Positions 23,464-35,780 of a DNA stretch of 64,000 nucleotides are shown in pieces; position 1 is the stretch's first letter, and each line of letters opens with the position of its first letter. The stretch covers positions 132,898,777 through 132,962,776 of the forward strand of contig NC_039361.1 in the NCBI RefSeq assembly GCF_003573695.1. Direction: 5' to 3'. The position numbers and the translations under genes are program-made. The notes beneath the pieces were generated by a model. That model ran no database searches and was not told the origin of the DNA. It saw only the letters and a list, made by a program, of their open reading frames with translations. The DNA is from Papaver somniferum. Taxonomy: Eukaryota; Streptophyta; Magnoliopsida; Ranunculales; Papaveraceae.

Positions 23464-25236
23464 TGAAAAAGCGAGGGTCTAACAACTACACCCAATATTT
23501 CGATTAGCAATCTTTATGGAATAACTCCAATATACTTTCTACAGAATCAACTAGACATCCAGACTCAATCTAGAGAAAAGTATATCGAGGAGTTAATATC
23601 TCTCTCACTTGATTTGATCTTTACTCAAGCAAATAGAAATTTGCGAGTCTTTACCAAATACAAGGATAATAACTTGGATGGTACCAAAGACCAATATCCA
23701 AGTGGCAATCAATTTAAATCAACAACAAAAGGTTGGATATTCTAATTGATTGATCTTAACGCACAACCTGTGATATTTCAATTATATAACAAAATATAAT
23801 GCGGAATAGAAATAACACAGACACCATAATTTTGTTAACAAGGAAACCGCAAATGCAGAAAAACCCCGGGACCTAGTCCAGATTGAACACCACACTGTAT
23901 TAAGACGCTACAGACACTAGCCTACTACAAACTAACTTCGGTCTGAACTATAGTTGAACCATAATCAATCTCACACTGATTCAAGGTACAGTTGCGCTCC
24001 TTACGTCTCTAATCCCAGCAGGATACTACGCACTTGATTCCCTTAGCTGATCTCACCCACAACCAAGAGTTACTACGACCCAAAGTCGAAGACTTGATAG
24101 ACAAATCTGTCTCACACAAAAAAGTCTATATGATTGAATAAATCTGTCTCCCAAAGAAATACCCAAGAGTTTTTGTTATGTCTTTTGATAAATCAAGTTG
24201 AACAGGAACAAATTGATAATCCGGACTTATATTCCCGAAGAACAGCCTAGTATTATTAATCACCTAACAAAAATCTTAATCGTATAGTAGAGAAACAAGA
24301 TGTTGTGGAATCACAAACGATGAGACGAAGATGTTGTGATTTCTTTTTATCTTGTCCTATTGGAGATATAATCTCAAGTCAATTATTCAATTGAACTCGT
24401 ACGATTGAAAATGGCAAGATCAGATCGCTCAACTACAAGAGAAGTAGTTTCGTATGGCTTCACAATCCCAATGAAGTCTTTCAGTCGTTAACCTACAGGG
24501 TCTCGGGAAGAAACCTAAGGTTAAAGGAGAATCGACTCTAGCAAACTAACTAGTATCACACAGGAGGTGTGGGGATTAGTTTTTCCAATTGCTAGATGTC
24601 TCCTTTATATAGTTTTCAAATCAGGGTTTGCAATCTAAGTTACCTTGGTAACAAAGCATTCAATATTCACCGTTAGATGAAAAACCTGATTTCTCCAAGC
24701 TAATATATTTCAACTGTTAGATCAAAACGTAGCTTGTCATACACAAATGAAATGTGTTTCTTTTAGGTTTGAGTAACCGTACCTAAACGTGTACACTTGG
24801 TTGGTTCAAAAATAGTGAACCGAGGTTAGCTATATAAGTACTTTCATATCAACCATATTCATCTTTCTCATAACTAGTTCAAATGACTCATAAGAACTAG
24901 TTAATAAAGTTGTTCAATTGCTTAGGTCTTTATTCATAGAAACAATTGAAACAAAATCGGTTTGATTCACTTGAATCAATTCATGAACAATATAGCCACG
25001 GTTTGCAAAGATTGCATTCCTTATTGATTTATTGTTTTAAGTTCATGAACTTCAGATTTGAGAAATAACCATCTTGAGTACGCGAACGGGTACGTGTACC
25101 TTAGCTAACCGGATTTGAGTTTGGAAACTCAGCAGAAATTTTCGGTTCGAAAACTTCCGTGAGTACGCGTACCTAAGGTGACTGGTTTTCCAGTTTGTAA
25201 ATTACAAACTCCAGCAGAAATTTTCAGTTAGAAAAC

Positions 25237-25893
25237 TGATACGTATTGATCTCTGTACCTCGGTGACTATTATTATAGAGGCGGAATTCAAAATAATAAT
25301 AGACAATAACTAGAAAACAGAACACACTAGAAACCAGATTCGAAGAAAATATCTTCTCTAGATTATGAATAAGAAAACTATTAAAATTCTCTCTTTGTTA
25401 CGATCACAATCTCTCTAAAGTGTGGATTAACCTTAAACTGTTTGCTAAGCTTGCTTTTGCAATAATCAATTGCCTCACAAACTTCTCTCTAGGTGTGCGT
25501 GTTAAACCTCCTTTTCTAGGGGTAAAACTACACTCTCTAGATTGTATTAGCTGTGAGATAAACATCTTTATTTATAGCTTTCGGTTTGGTTTCTCAAACC
25601 TTCTAGAAACTATTTCCCTTTCTAGGACTAATTTCTTTTCTAGGTATATTTCCCTTTCTAGGAATATTATCTTGTCTAGGAAGTATTCCCTTATCTAGGT
25701 AACTTCCTTACTTTGGTTTGGTTTCCAAAACCTCTTAGGAATATATTTCCTAACTAAGAGTATTTCCTAAAACAAAACCCTTTCCCAACTAGGAATTCTG
25801 TCCAAATAAGGATTCCTTCCTAATATAAGATTATTCTCTCAACTTAGATTGAGGTTTATTGATTCCCGGATAGAGGAAGATACACATGTATCG
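25237..25893 (-). repeat. 3' LTR of the nested short element
   Basis: 657 bp, near-identical to 26384-27040. It contains a run of tctagga-type repeats (about 25600-25800). Confidence 0.9.
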
Positions 25894-25929
25894 CGCGCCC
25901 CCACTCAAGAACTTGAACTCCTGTGAAAG

Positions 25930-26301
25930 TTAGATTTGGAGGTTAGGTATCTCGAGGGTTCCTTTCACCCTGCTGAACCATCTATCTTTGCTGGAAACTT
26001 GACCTTGACGTCTAATTTGAAAAGCATCCATATCTCCTCGTCTTGTCTTAGTCACTATTCGCTCCATAATGCAATCTTCTTCGAGTGGTTCTTCTTCTTT
26101 CTCGTTCTTTTCTTCAAAAACACCAGATGAAAACATAGTCTTTTTCTTCGTCTTCAACTTGGGTGTATAAGACTCCATATCTATTACTAGCGCAACCACC
26201 TTCTCTTTCGTAGTTTGTGTTCTTAGGATCATCAACTGACTTTCGCATCTTTGGTTCCCTTGTTCATTAAACGTCTTCTTGCTTCTCGAGTACCTCACCA
26301 A
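25930..26301 (-). CDS. 123-codon ORF filling the interior of the short LTR element
   Basis: The frame starts MVRYSRSKK about 80 bp from the PBS and spans most of the 490-bp interior. It is highly charged: basic at both ends, with an acidic middle (EEKNEKEEEPLEED). No zinc knuckle, protease or reverse transcriptase motif is visible. It may be a reduced gag remnant, a captured cellular fragment or chance. The start lies close behind the PBS, as a gag start would. Confidence 0.45.
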   Translation of the reverse strand: MVRYSRSKKTFNEQGNQRCESQLMILRTQTTKEKVVALVIDMESYTPKLKTKKKTMFSSGVFEEKNEKEEEPLEEDCIMERIVTKTRRGDMDAFQIRRQGQVSSKDRWFSRVKGTLEIPNLQI

Positions 26302-26383
26302 GATGTTTGTAGAGAGATCTAGTGAAGACCATAAACCACGGGATTATTCCCTAAAAGAAACGAGACTTGATCTGATACCAACT

Positions 26384-27040
26384 TGATACGTATTGATCTA
26401 TGTACCTTGGTGAATATTATTATAGAGGCGGAATTCAGAATAATAACAGACGAAAACTAGAAAACAGAACACACTAGAAACCAGATTCGAAGAAAATATC
26501 TTCTCTAGATTATGAACAAGAAAACTATTACAATTCTCTCTTTGTTACGCTCACAATCTCTCTAAACAGTGGATTAACCTTAAAACTGTTTTCTAAGCTT
26601 TCTTTTGCAATAATCAATTGCTTCATAAACTTCTCTCTAGGTGTGCGTGTTAAACCTCTTTTTCTAGGGGTAAAACTACACTCTCTAGATTGTATTAGCT
26701 ATGAGATAAACATCTCTATTTATAGCTTTCGGTTTGGTTTCTCAAACCTTCTAGAAACTATTTCCCTTTCTAGGACTAATTCATTTTCTAGGTATATTTC
26801 CCTTTCTAGGAATATTATCTTGTCTAGTAAGTATTCCCTTATCTAGGTAACTTCCTTACTTTGGTTTGTTTTCCAAAACCTCTTAGGAATATATTTCCTA
26901 ACTAAGAGTATTGCCTAAAACAAAACCATTTCCCAACTAGGAATTCTATCCAAATAAGGATTCCTTCCTAATATAGGAGTCTTCCCTCAACTTAGCTTGA
27001 GGTTTATTGGTTCCGGAGAGAGGAAGATACACATGTATCA
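26384..27040 (-). repeat. 5' LTR of the nested short element
   Basis: 657 bp. The PBS (minus-strand TTGGTATCAGATC) lies at about 26366-26383, immediately to its left. Confidence 0.9.
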
Positions 27041-27708
27041 AAAACTTCCGCCAGTACCCAACCTGTCTCCTTTACCAATGTCGCATGCAAAAGTGCACGC
27101 AATTGGTTTCCGGCACATGGATTTATACACTAATGTGCGAACACACTATATATGCTTATATCCATAGTTGGTTACATAATCTCAACTCTACATTTCAATC
27201 ATTGAAACATTCTTCTATAATGTTATAACAATCGTTATTCACGACTATCGTCATCAAAGCTATTTTCAAGATTGAAATGTCATCATGACTTTCGTCACAG
27301 ATAAAGATGAAGAGTGGTTAAAGCGAAAGCTTACCAACACGTATTACGAGAAAAAAGATAGGCGAGTAAACTCGGCTCGAAATAGCAAATGTGTATGTAT
27401 GAAAACTATCATACTTATACGACTTTTTCTCAAGAGTAGGAGATAGAGAGGTAGACTTTTGAGTGATAGATAAGTTCAAGTCTCCACATACCTTTTATTC
27501 GGATGAAGTTTCACTGGTTCCTCGAGTAGTTCTTCGTCTTGGTAAGATAATCTCCATGGAGTATGGAGCTCAACTACACTAATCTTTCCTAAACCGAGAC
27601 TTAGCTATAAGTAGTCTAGAAATGAAGACATATAGTTTTGACAACTAAACTTGACAAACATGCTTGAGATAGCAACGCATGCGAGTTCGACCGAGCAGTG
27701 CTCTAACA

Positions 27709-27725
27709 ATCTCCCCCCTTGTCAA
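27709..27725 (-). promoter_or_regulatory. Sirevirus-like polypurine tract next to the 3' LTR
   Basis: The minus strand reads TTGACAAGGGGGGAGAT immediately before the LTR start, the primer site for plus-strand DNA synthesis. Confidence 0.85.
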
Positions 27726-28021
27726 TTTTAGTGGCAAAACTATCAATACATATAGATTATAAAATAAATAAAATTTTGTAGCTTCTCGTCCACATGCTTG
27801 TTCTCCTTGGTGCTTCAACATTACTCGAAAACTTCATCTTTTCCAAGTACTCCCATGATTCCATAGATGTTCAATTCAGCATCATAGTTGTTGAAGTTCA
27901 GTAGCCATAACAATGAAAAAACAAAAGCTCTCGATCATTGTTATACATTGTCATAGTATTATTACACAGTATCAAAGTTCTTATATCACAACTTCGACAA
28001 CAATACTATGGTGATATGTAT

Positions 28022-28370
28022 CACTCCCCCTTAGTCAATACTTCGTCTCAACACGAAAACCACTCCCCCTTACATAATGATCCGGAAACCATATGTATTT
28101 GTAGTGTGAACTACATATTAATTCTCCCCCTTTTTGTCAATAAAATTGGCAAATGTACGAAAATGGGATCCTAATGAAATTTTCATGGAGACACTTCAAG
28201 ACCAAAGAAAAGCACATATCAACTTTTTTAGATGCAATCATATAGCCGAAGCTAAATGCATTCATCACGGAGTTTATAATGATACAAGATAACTCCTCAA
28301 AATTCCACAACCGCACTCCCCACAAAAATATGGAAATTAAGCGCAAGTTCAAAAGAACTCTCCCCCATTT
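28022..28370 (-). repeat. Additional polypurine tracts (multiple-PPT block)
   Basis: Minus-strand aagggggag-type tracts recur at about 28024-28032, 28062-28072, 28123-28135 and 28360-28369, in addition to the LTR-adjacent one. Repeated PPTs at this place are characteristic of Sireviruses. Confidence 0.7.
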
Positions 28371-30153
28371 GATGTCATTCCCGAAAGAACAATAAGAGCG
28401 ACCTTACTCTTACAAGAAAATAATGATTTCTATGGACACCAAAAAGCCACAAAATGATTTTGTATCCAAAAATTCTCAATTAAACTAACCACAATAGAAC
28501 CCATGTTTAATTTAATCGGAATACACAACCAAAATAACCACAAACGAATCTATGATTAGTTTAGTTGGAAATACTCACATAAGAAGACTTATGGAGCCGC
28601 ACAGTACATATGTACGAATATGGATCAGGGAAGATCAATACTGCGGAATAGACAAGGATTCATTCTATTTTCCATCAATATTTGCACAATGACATATAAT
28701 AGACATAATCCTCGTAAACAAAAGTTCATCCTATCATCCATCAATATTTGCATAATGACATATAATAAGCTTAAAACTTTTGTCATGTCAAAAGTTCATT
28801 CATTCTCTTATCAATACATGCATATCGACATATGAAAGACATAACTTTTGACAGGGTATGGTACAATCATAGTTCACCGATGCAAACACACATATCCCAT
28901 AACATATTGCAATATATAAAACCATAAAGATTAATACTGCAAAAATCAATCTTTGTCCTTAGAAGGTAGAATCAATCTTTTTCGCACGGATTTACACCAA
29001 GAGTGGTTACCAAAAGCGTATAATAAGATTTTCTTAGCAAAGCAAAACATACAAAGTCATTAAAGACCATGCATCATAGTTCACATAAGATGATTGTGAA
29101 CATTCAAGGATCCCATAGCGATGCGTATTACTGCCCATTCTTTAATTTCCTTCTTTGTGATTCACCAACATAATTCTTGTAAAAGCTACAAATGAGCTTA
29201 GAAGAGAATTACTCCAAGAATTCAAGTTCCCAAGTCCAGTAGAACAAGTGCGACGAAACAGAGCAAAACACTCAAAAACAAGATACAGGACAAAGACCAA
29301 CCTCAACTCATTCACATTTAGGATTTCTCATCACCATTTTTAAGATAATTCAAAAAGGAAGAGAATGCAAAAATAATGAGGTCATTCCGAGTTCGGATGA
29401 AGAAGTTACGGCCAAAACAAATTTACTGAATATCGACGTCAAGTATGCATACGGCTTTGCAAACGAGTTTTCGTATCCTGGAGCACTAATGGGTATGCGT
29501 ACCTAAACCCATGGATTTTGATTTTAAATGATATTATGCATACCTGGTATGTGTACCATGTAGCCCAAACATCCCAGACTATTATTTTCAAACCTAAACA
29601 TTTAAGAACCTTAAACACAGATCAAGTTAGGTAGAAAAGAACGATAAGAAAGGTACGTGAATCATTATAAGTTCTCTAAGCAAATAAAAGAACAAATCTT
29701 TCTCAATTTTATAGACATACCTTATTTATATGAATCCAATTGAATTCTACAGCCTTACCAAACATAATATGTGCGCCCCAATTTTTGTGCTTCCCTCACC
29801 GTATACATAACATGGCATTCCTTGGTGAGGATGCACTTAAAACACACTCAAATTGTGTTGAGGTGAACAATGTCTTGCTCACCACAAGTGACTTTTGGAT
29901 TATCATCAAAGAGATCACTTTTAGAAGCTTTCACATCCAAATCCATCTTTCCAAAGAACTATTTAAGTTCCAACATCATGGATACTACTTTCTCCATAGT
30001 CATGGAATTTTCTGGGAGATCATTCATTTTCACACTCAAAGTGTCATTGACTTTATTTGGAACCAACTTATGAGTGTGTTTAGAAACAACCGGAACCTTC
30101 TTCCAGTTACTCTCTTCAAGATTTCTCGAAATAGAATTGGATTTACTATTCTT
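28371..30153 (-). other. Internal region of the Sirevirus-like element without pol
   Basis: No integrase, reverse transcriptase or RNase H motif was found in any minus-strand frame. Plus-strand frames here, such as 29740-30306, are antisense to gag or its 3' region and are not genes. The motif tatgcgtacc/atgcatacc near 29440-29560 resembles palindromes in the LTRs. Confidence 0.55.
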
Positions 30154-31287
30154 TTACAAGTTAGATTTTTGATAACCATTACGATTGTGAAAAGGATTTG
30201 TATGACGTTTATAGGCAAAAATAGGTTTATCACAAAACTGATTCCTTTGCCTAAAGGTCGGACAGTTACAACCTGTAGCATTAAGGGTATTAGCCTTAAC
30301 ATATGATCTTGGTTTCACAACTTCTTGTGATGCCCAAACAAGAACATCATGAAGTTTCTCATTCCTTATATGGAAACGACATCTTTTTTCTAGGTGACCT
30401 TTATTTCCGCAATAGTGGCAAACATGAGGAATGTTCTTACCTCGATCCGTATGTGCTGACTTTGGAGGTTGATATACTTTGCTCTTTCGAACCTTAATTG
30501 CCGGTGAAAGTATTTCACTTTTGCCATTAGTGGAAACCTTTTGTTGAGAAGAATCACTATCCTTGACAAATTTTACCTCTTTGCTAATACTTGGAGCATT
30601 TATTCCCTTATAGCCCAATCCTCGTGTATCACGATGATTTTTACTTTCTCCTAGCATAGTGGTTAATTTGCTTGAACTAGTATTTAAATTTTTCAAGTCA
30701 TATTCCAACATCTTGATTTTATCAAGAGCAGCAGCTAAATCATCCTCAAGGCGTTTTTCTCGAGCGAGACAAGCACTTTCTATGTCATCAAAACTAATTT
30801 GTTGAGAGTTAAACCTTGCTACAGATTCTGCAAGTTTCTCTTCCAACAAAAAGTACTTTTGATAAATATTATCACATTCAAGTGACTTCATACGTAGGTT
30901 TTCCTCAGAATCCTTGAGGATCGATTCGTTAGAATGATTCAAAAAATAAACACCTGCGTAACATCTTCTCAATTTCTTGTTTTCTCGACAGAGAGGAGTC
31001 AGAAGAGGTGAGACATGAGAAGTTGTAATATTCTTCATATTCCACGAATCCAAAAACTTAACATACTCTGAGACTTCCTCATCAACATCTCTATCAATAT
31101 CTGAATCACCTTCATCAGAAAGTTCATCCAACTGTTCTTCTAGGAGAGTTTCCTAATCAAAAGTTTTTACATCAAGAGAATGTTTAGATATTGACTTAGA
31201 TGTGACAGTTCTCTCAAGTGAATCCAAGCTTTTAGAATCATCTGGTAATTTCTGAACTGGTACGTTATTAGAAATAGACTCGTCCAT
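30154..31287 (-). pseudogene. Sirevirus-like gag remnant with CCHC zinc knuckle
   Basis: An ATG at 31287, about 50 bp after the PBS, opens a frame that meets a TAG at 31153-31155 (codon 45) and then continues open for 325 codons to 30154. An acidic stretch (DELSDEGDSDID) is followed by a long helical region (coiled-coil-like LEEKLAESVARF, LEDDLAAALDKIKMLEYDL). After a Lys/Ser-rich linker comes CHYCGNKGHLEKRC, a retroviral-type nucleic-acid-binding knuckle. The UBN2-type capsid domain normally present in Copia gag was not seen upstream, suggesting an internal deletion. Gag would form the particle; this copy is broken. Confidence 0.75.
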
Positions 31288-31337
31288 AATCAGACCGCTA
31301 CAAACATAGACTTATAAGGTCTTTAACGTGTTTGCCT

Positions 31338-31351
31338 TCTCTGATACCAAT
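31338..31351 (-). promoter_or_regulatory. Sirevirus-like primer-binding site (tRNA-iMet)
   Basis: The minus strand reads TTGGTATCAGAG directly after the 5' LTR, which places the element on the minus strand. Confidence 0.88.
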
Positions 31352-33781
31352 TGAAAAAGCGGGGGTGTAACAACCACACCCAATATTTTGATTAGCAATA
31401 TGTATGGACTAACTCCAATATACTTTCTAGAGAATCAACTAGACATTCAGACCCAATCTAGAGAAAAGTATATCGAGGAGTTAATATCTCTCTCACTTGA
31501 TTTGATCTTTACTAAAGCAAATAGAAATCTTCGAGTCTTTATCAAATACATGGATAATAACTTGGATGGTACCAAAGACCAATATCCAAGTGGCAATCAA
31601 TTTAAATCAACAACAAAAGGTTGAATATTCTAATTGATCGATCTTAACGCACAACCTGTGATATTTCAATTATATAACAAAATATAATGCGGAATAGAAA
31701 TAACATAGACACCATAATTTTGTTAACGAGGAAACCGCAAATGCAGAAAAACCCCGGGACCTAGTCCAGATTGAACACCACACTGTATTAAGCCGCTACA
31801 GACACTAGCCTACTACAAACTAACTTCGGTCTGAACTGTAGTTGAACCATAATCAATCTCACACTGATTCAAGGTACAGTTGCGCTCCTTACGTCTCTAA
31901 TCCCAGCAGGATACTACGCACTTGATTCCCTTAACTGATCTCACCCACAACCAAGAGTTGCTACGACCCAAAGTCGAAGACTTGATAGAAAAATTTGTCT
32001 CACACAAAAAATTCTATATGATTGAATAAATTTGTCTCCCAAAGAAATACCCAAGAGTTTTTGTTATGTATTTTGATAAATCAAGTTGAACATGAACCAA
32101 TTGATAATACTGACTTATATTCCCGAAGAACAGCCTAGGATTATCAATCACCTCACAACAATCTTAATTGTATGGTAGCGAAACAAGATGTTGCGGAATC
32201 ACAAACGATGAGACGAATATGTCTGTGATTTCTTTTTATCTTGCCCTATCGGAGATGTAATCTCAAGTCAATTATTCAATTGAACTCGTACGATAGAAAA
32301 TGGCAAGATCAGATCGCTCAACTACAAGAAAAGTAGTTTTGTATGGCTTCACAATCCCAATGAAGTCTTTCAGTCGTTAACCTACAGGGTCTCGGGAAGA
32401 AACCTAAGGTTAAAGGAGAATCGACTCTAGCAAACTAACTAGTATCACACAGGAGGTGTGGGGATTAGATTTTCTAATTATTAAATGTCTCCTCTATATA
32501 GTTTTCAAATCAGGGTTTGCAATCTAAGTTACCTTTGTAACAAAGCATTCAATATTCATCATTAGATGAAAAACCTGATTTCTCCAAGATAATATCTTTC
32601 AACCGTTAGATCGAAACTTAGCTTGTCATACACAAATGAAATGTGTTTCATTTAGGTTTGAGTAACCATACCTAAACGTGTACACTTGGTTAGTTCACAA
32701 ATAGTTAACCGATGTTATCCATATGAGTAATTTCATATCAACCATATTCATCTTTCTCATAAATAGTTCAAATGACTCATAAGAACTAGTTGATAAATTT
32801 GTTCAATTGGTTAGGTCTTTATTCATAGACACAATTGAAACAAAATCGGTTTGATTCACTTGAATCAATTCATGAACAATATATCCACGGTTTGCAAAGA
32901 TTGCATTCGTTATTGATTTTTGTTTTAAGTTCATGAAATTCCGATTTGAGAAATAACCAGCTTGAGTACGCATACGGGTACGTGTACCTTAGCTAACCGG
33001 ATTTGAGTTTGGAAAATCAACATAAATTTTCCATTCAAAAACTTTCGTGAGTATGCGTACCTAAGGTGACTGGTTTTCCAGTTTGTAAACTACAAACTCC
33101 AGCAGAAATTTTCGGTTAGAAAACTTCCGCTAGTACCCAACCTGTCTCCTTTACCAGTGTCGCATGCACAAGTGCACACAATTGGTTTCCGGCACATGGA
33201 TTTATATATTAATGTGCGAAAACACTATATATGCTTATATCCATAGTTGGTTACATAATCTTAACTCTACATTTCAATCATTGAAACATTCTTCTATAAT
33301 GTTATAACAATCGTTAATCACGACTATCGTCATCAAAGCTATTTTCAATATTGAAACATCATCATAACTTTCGTCACGGATGAAGATGAAGAGTGGTTAA
33401 AGCGAAAGCTTACCAACACGTATTTCGAGAAAAAGTTAGGCGAGTAAACTCGGCTCGAAATAGTAAATGTGTATGTATGAAAACTATCATACTTATACGA
33501 CTTTGTCTCAAGAGTAGGAGATAGAGAGATATACTTTTGAGTGATAGATAAGTTCATCCACATACCTTTTAGTCGGATGAAGTTCCACTAGTTCCTCGAG
33601 TAGTTCTTCGTCTTCATAAGATAATCGCCATGGAGTCTGGAGCTCAACTACACTAATTTGTCCAAACCGAGACTTAACTATAAGTAGTCTAGAAATCAAG
33701 ACATATAGTTTTGACAACTAAACTTGACAAACATGCTTAAGATAGCAACGCATGCGAGTTCGACCGAGCAGTGCTCTAACA
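31352..33781 (-). repeat. Sirevirus-like 5' LTR
   Basis: 2430 bp, TG..CA, closely similar to the left LTR and to the solo LTR at 39284-41366. A TATA-like tatatagag on the minus strand lies near 32495. Palindromic gtacgcgtac/gtacgtgtac words are seen near 32970 and 33055. Confidence 0.9.
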
Positions 33782-33786
33782 CTCTC

Positions 33787-34723
33787 TAGAATTTCTCAAT
33801 TTCTCAATCTTCTTCAAATTCGCAAGATAATACCCATGAGTGTACTGATGGCCGTTGATTGTAAAACGGACTTGGGGAGGAATTCCATACTTTAGATCTT
33901 CAAACAAAGGTGACTTGTGCAAAACATTAATATCATTTTATGAACACTGAAGACCAAAAAAAGTGTTCCATATCCAACAATCATAATAAGCAGCAGCTTC
34001 AAGGATAACAGTTGGTTTCGGATAATGACCCTTATATTTTTCGGCCCAATAAACAGGGCATCCTTTCCATACCCAATGCATACAATCAAGACTACCTAGC
34101 AGTCCTGGGAATCCCCTATCCTCATTCTCCCTCAATATTTGTCTAACATCTTCCTCGGTTAGTTTCCGTAAATATGTTGGACCAAAATGATTAATTATTA
34201 CTTCGCAAAACAATAAAAGGTAAGTGAATGAAGTTGTTTTGCCCATACGAAGGTACTCATCGTTCGCAACCGCTGCTTTGCCATTACCTAGAATCCTTAA
34301 AGCCGAAGTATAACTTTTTATTCAGGACTATGACCACTAATATTTAGTGCATCAAACTGATAATTGAATTGAGGTTCAACTCGACAAGGCTCTTCAATAA
34401 TATTTTTCACCAGGTGTCGAGGCATGCGGAATCGACGTTGTAAATATTGATTAGAGTACACACAATTGGTAAGAAAATAATCGTGCATCAACTTCTGGTG
34501 GTAAAATTTCCTCCCTCGATACGTGTATCTTTTTGAGAATACTTATTGTGGCTTTGAAACTCTAGGTTTTTATCCCGAATATACGAGCATCAGAATGTTG
34601 ATTAGTTTATTATCTTCAGCTTACTCATTGTCAAGTTCTTGCAACCTTCTTTGATGCATTTCTTGTTGTACATAATCTAAACCGATTCATAATAACATTC
34701 CTCTCTTCATTGGATCTCGCCAT
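33787..34723 (-). pseudogene. PIF/Harbinger transposase (HARBI1-like nuclease) pseudogene
   Basis: The minus strand starts at an ATG near 34723 (MARSNEERN). After several stops and frame changes it encodes the conserved DDE nuclease region: RKLTEEDVRQIL, then RGFPGLLGSLDCMHW with the first catalytic Asp, then GHYPKPTVILEA and WIWNTFFGL (34246-33938). In another frame there follow NDINVLHKSPLF and the remainder to about 33790, where the frame ends close to the Sirevirus insertion. The expected C-terminal part is not found beyond the insertion (23463 and leftward), so a deletion preceded it. This is a dead transposase. Confidence 0.82.
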
Positions 34724-35033
34724 TGGTGATTATGAAATTTAAAATTAAGAATACAGATAGAGAAAATTGGGGAAATATATGTAGAAATAGGTGTGAGTAA
34801 TTTGAAGAAGTACAAGGGCGTATATATAAGAACCAGTAGGGGGAAATATGCGCCGTTACAAAATAGTTGTTGATCGATATTAATTGGATCCCACGATTGG
34901 GCCTATGACGCCAACGATATTCATAATATCGGCAGCACTGTTGATAATAGCTGTCGATAATAACTCTATCGCTCAGTAATATTGATGGTGGATTTTCGAC
35001 AAAGGCTAAAATCGTAAAATCATGATACTGCAT
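34724..35033. other. 5' flank of the Harbinger pseudogene, truncated
   Basis: It contains a TATA-like tatatataag on the minus strand (near 34820) and the word gagcgatagagt, inverted relative to 23305. No terminal repeat matching the left end is present before G-like LTR DNA begins. Confidence 0.4.
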
Positions 35034-35227
35034 GTTTCTGACACGACTTCAGAAATGTATGTGAAACTCATATTTTATGATTCGTGAACCATTTCACGAT
35101 CTCTGACTGAGCGAACATCCTCTCAGAGCTCTGATGAATATGCTACTCGTAAAGCCTCTCAGCTGAGCTTTTAGACACTTTGCATATTTCATCAGCACCT
35201 CTACGTATAATTGAAATGATTATACGT

Positions 35228-35780
35228 CTCCTAAACATATTGCATGCTAGTATAGAGCGTTAATGTCTTCAGGACGTCACACTATTTGTTGTTCCCTGAC
35301 TATGTAGAGAGAATGTGTATCGAACATCTTAATGATTGGACGACTCCTAGACATATTGCATGCTAGTATAGAGCGTTAGCGTCTTCAGGATATCACACTG
35401 TTTGTTATTTCCTGACTATACTCCCCCATTATTCAGAACGAGTATGATGCTTTAATTATCTCATACCTCGATTCTCGAATAAACCCGCTCCTAGACATAT
35501 CACATGCCAGTATAGAGCAATTGATAGATTAATTCTAGCGTTTCATTCATCAATTGAATTCCTATAAAATAATCTATTTATCTCATTACTCCATTTTGTG
35601 GCTTATCCTCAGATGGATTCCATGAATTAGTAATAGATAACTTATTCTATCTCATTACTCCGTTCCGCTAATCCTCAGATGGATTCCATGGATTAGTAAT
35701 AGATACTCAGTTTATTTTATTACTCCGTTTCATGGATGATTCTCAGTTGAATTCCAAGAATTAGTAATAAATATTCACTG
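35228..35780 (+). repeat. Two sets of tandem repeats in the U3 part of the G LTR
   Basis: Set one has three units containing ctagacatattgcatgc(t/c)ag and tatagagc, starting at about 35228, 35344 and 35488. Set two has three units of about 60-70 bp built on attactccgtt and cctcagatggattcca (35581-35780). Confidence 0.65.

Larger units (their letters stand above)
25237..27040 (-). mobile_element. Short LTR element (1.8 kb) nested in the Sirevirus LTR
   Basis: It has two 657-bp LTRs (25237-25893, 26384-27040). Their termini are nearly palindromic: tgatacgtat at one end, acatgtatca (degraded to gtatcg in the left copy) at the other. A 5-bp duplication aaaac flanks the element (25232-25236, 27041-27045). 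A tRNA-iMet-like PBS (TTGGTATCAGATCAAG on the minus strand) abuts the right LTR, and a purine tract (GAGTGGGGGCGCG on the minus strand) abuts the left, giving minus orientation. The 490-bp interior is mostly one ORF and lacks gag/pol. Size and layout fit a non-autonomous TRIM- or SMART-like family. Confidence 0.92.
23464..27708 (-). repeat. Sirevirus-like 3' LTR (contains nested element 25237-27040)
   Basis: It starts tgaaaaagcgagggtctaac and ends gtgctctaaca, matching 31352-33781 once the 1.8 kb insertion is removed. A TATA-like tatataaag on the minus strand lies near 24605. Confidence 0.88.
23464..33781 (-). mobile_element. Sirevirus-like Copia LTR retrotransposon, pol-less, with nested insertion
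   Basis: The element is bounded by TG/CA ends and the 5-bp duplication ctctc (23459-23463, 33782-33786). On the minus strand it runs: 5' LTR (31352-33781), tRNA-iMet PBS, gag-like frame with zinc knuckle, about 2.4 kb without recognisable pol, several purine tracts, and 3' LTR (23464-27708). The 3' LTR is enlarged by a nested element; without it the LTRs are about 2436 and 2430 bp and closely similar. Multiple PPTs upstream of the 3' LTR are a published hallmark of the Sirevirus lineage. It lacks integrase and reverse transcriptase, so it cannot be autonomous. Confidence 0.85.

Noticed and set aside
29740..30306. 188-codon plus-strand open frame
   Set aside because: It is antisense to the Sirevirus gag region and shows no domain; the minus-strand frame with the zinc knuckle is the coding one.
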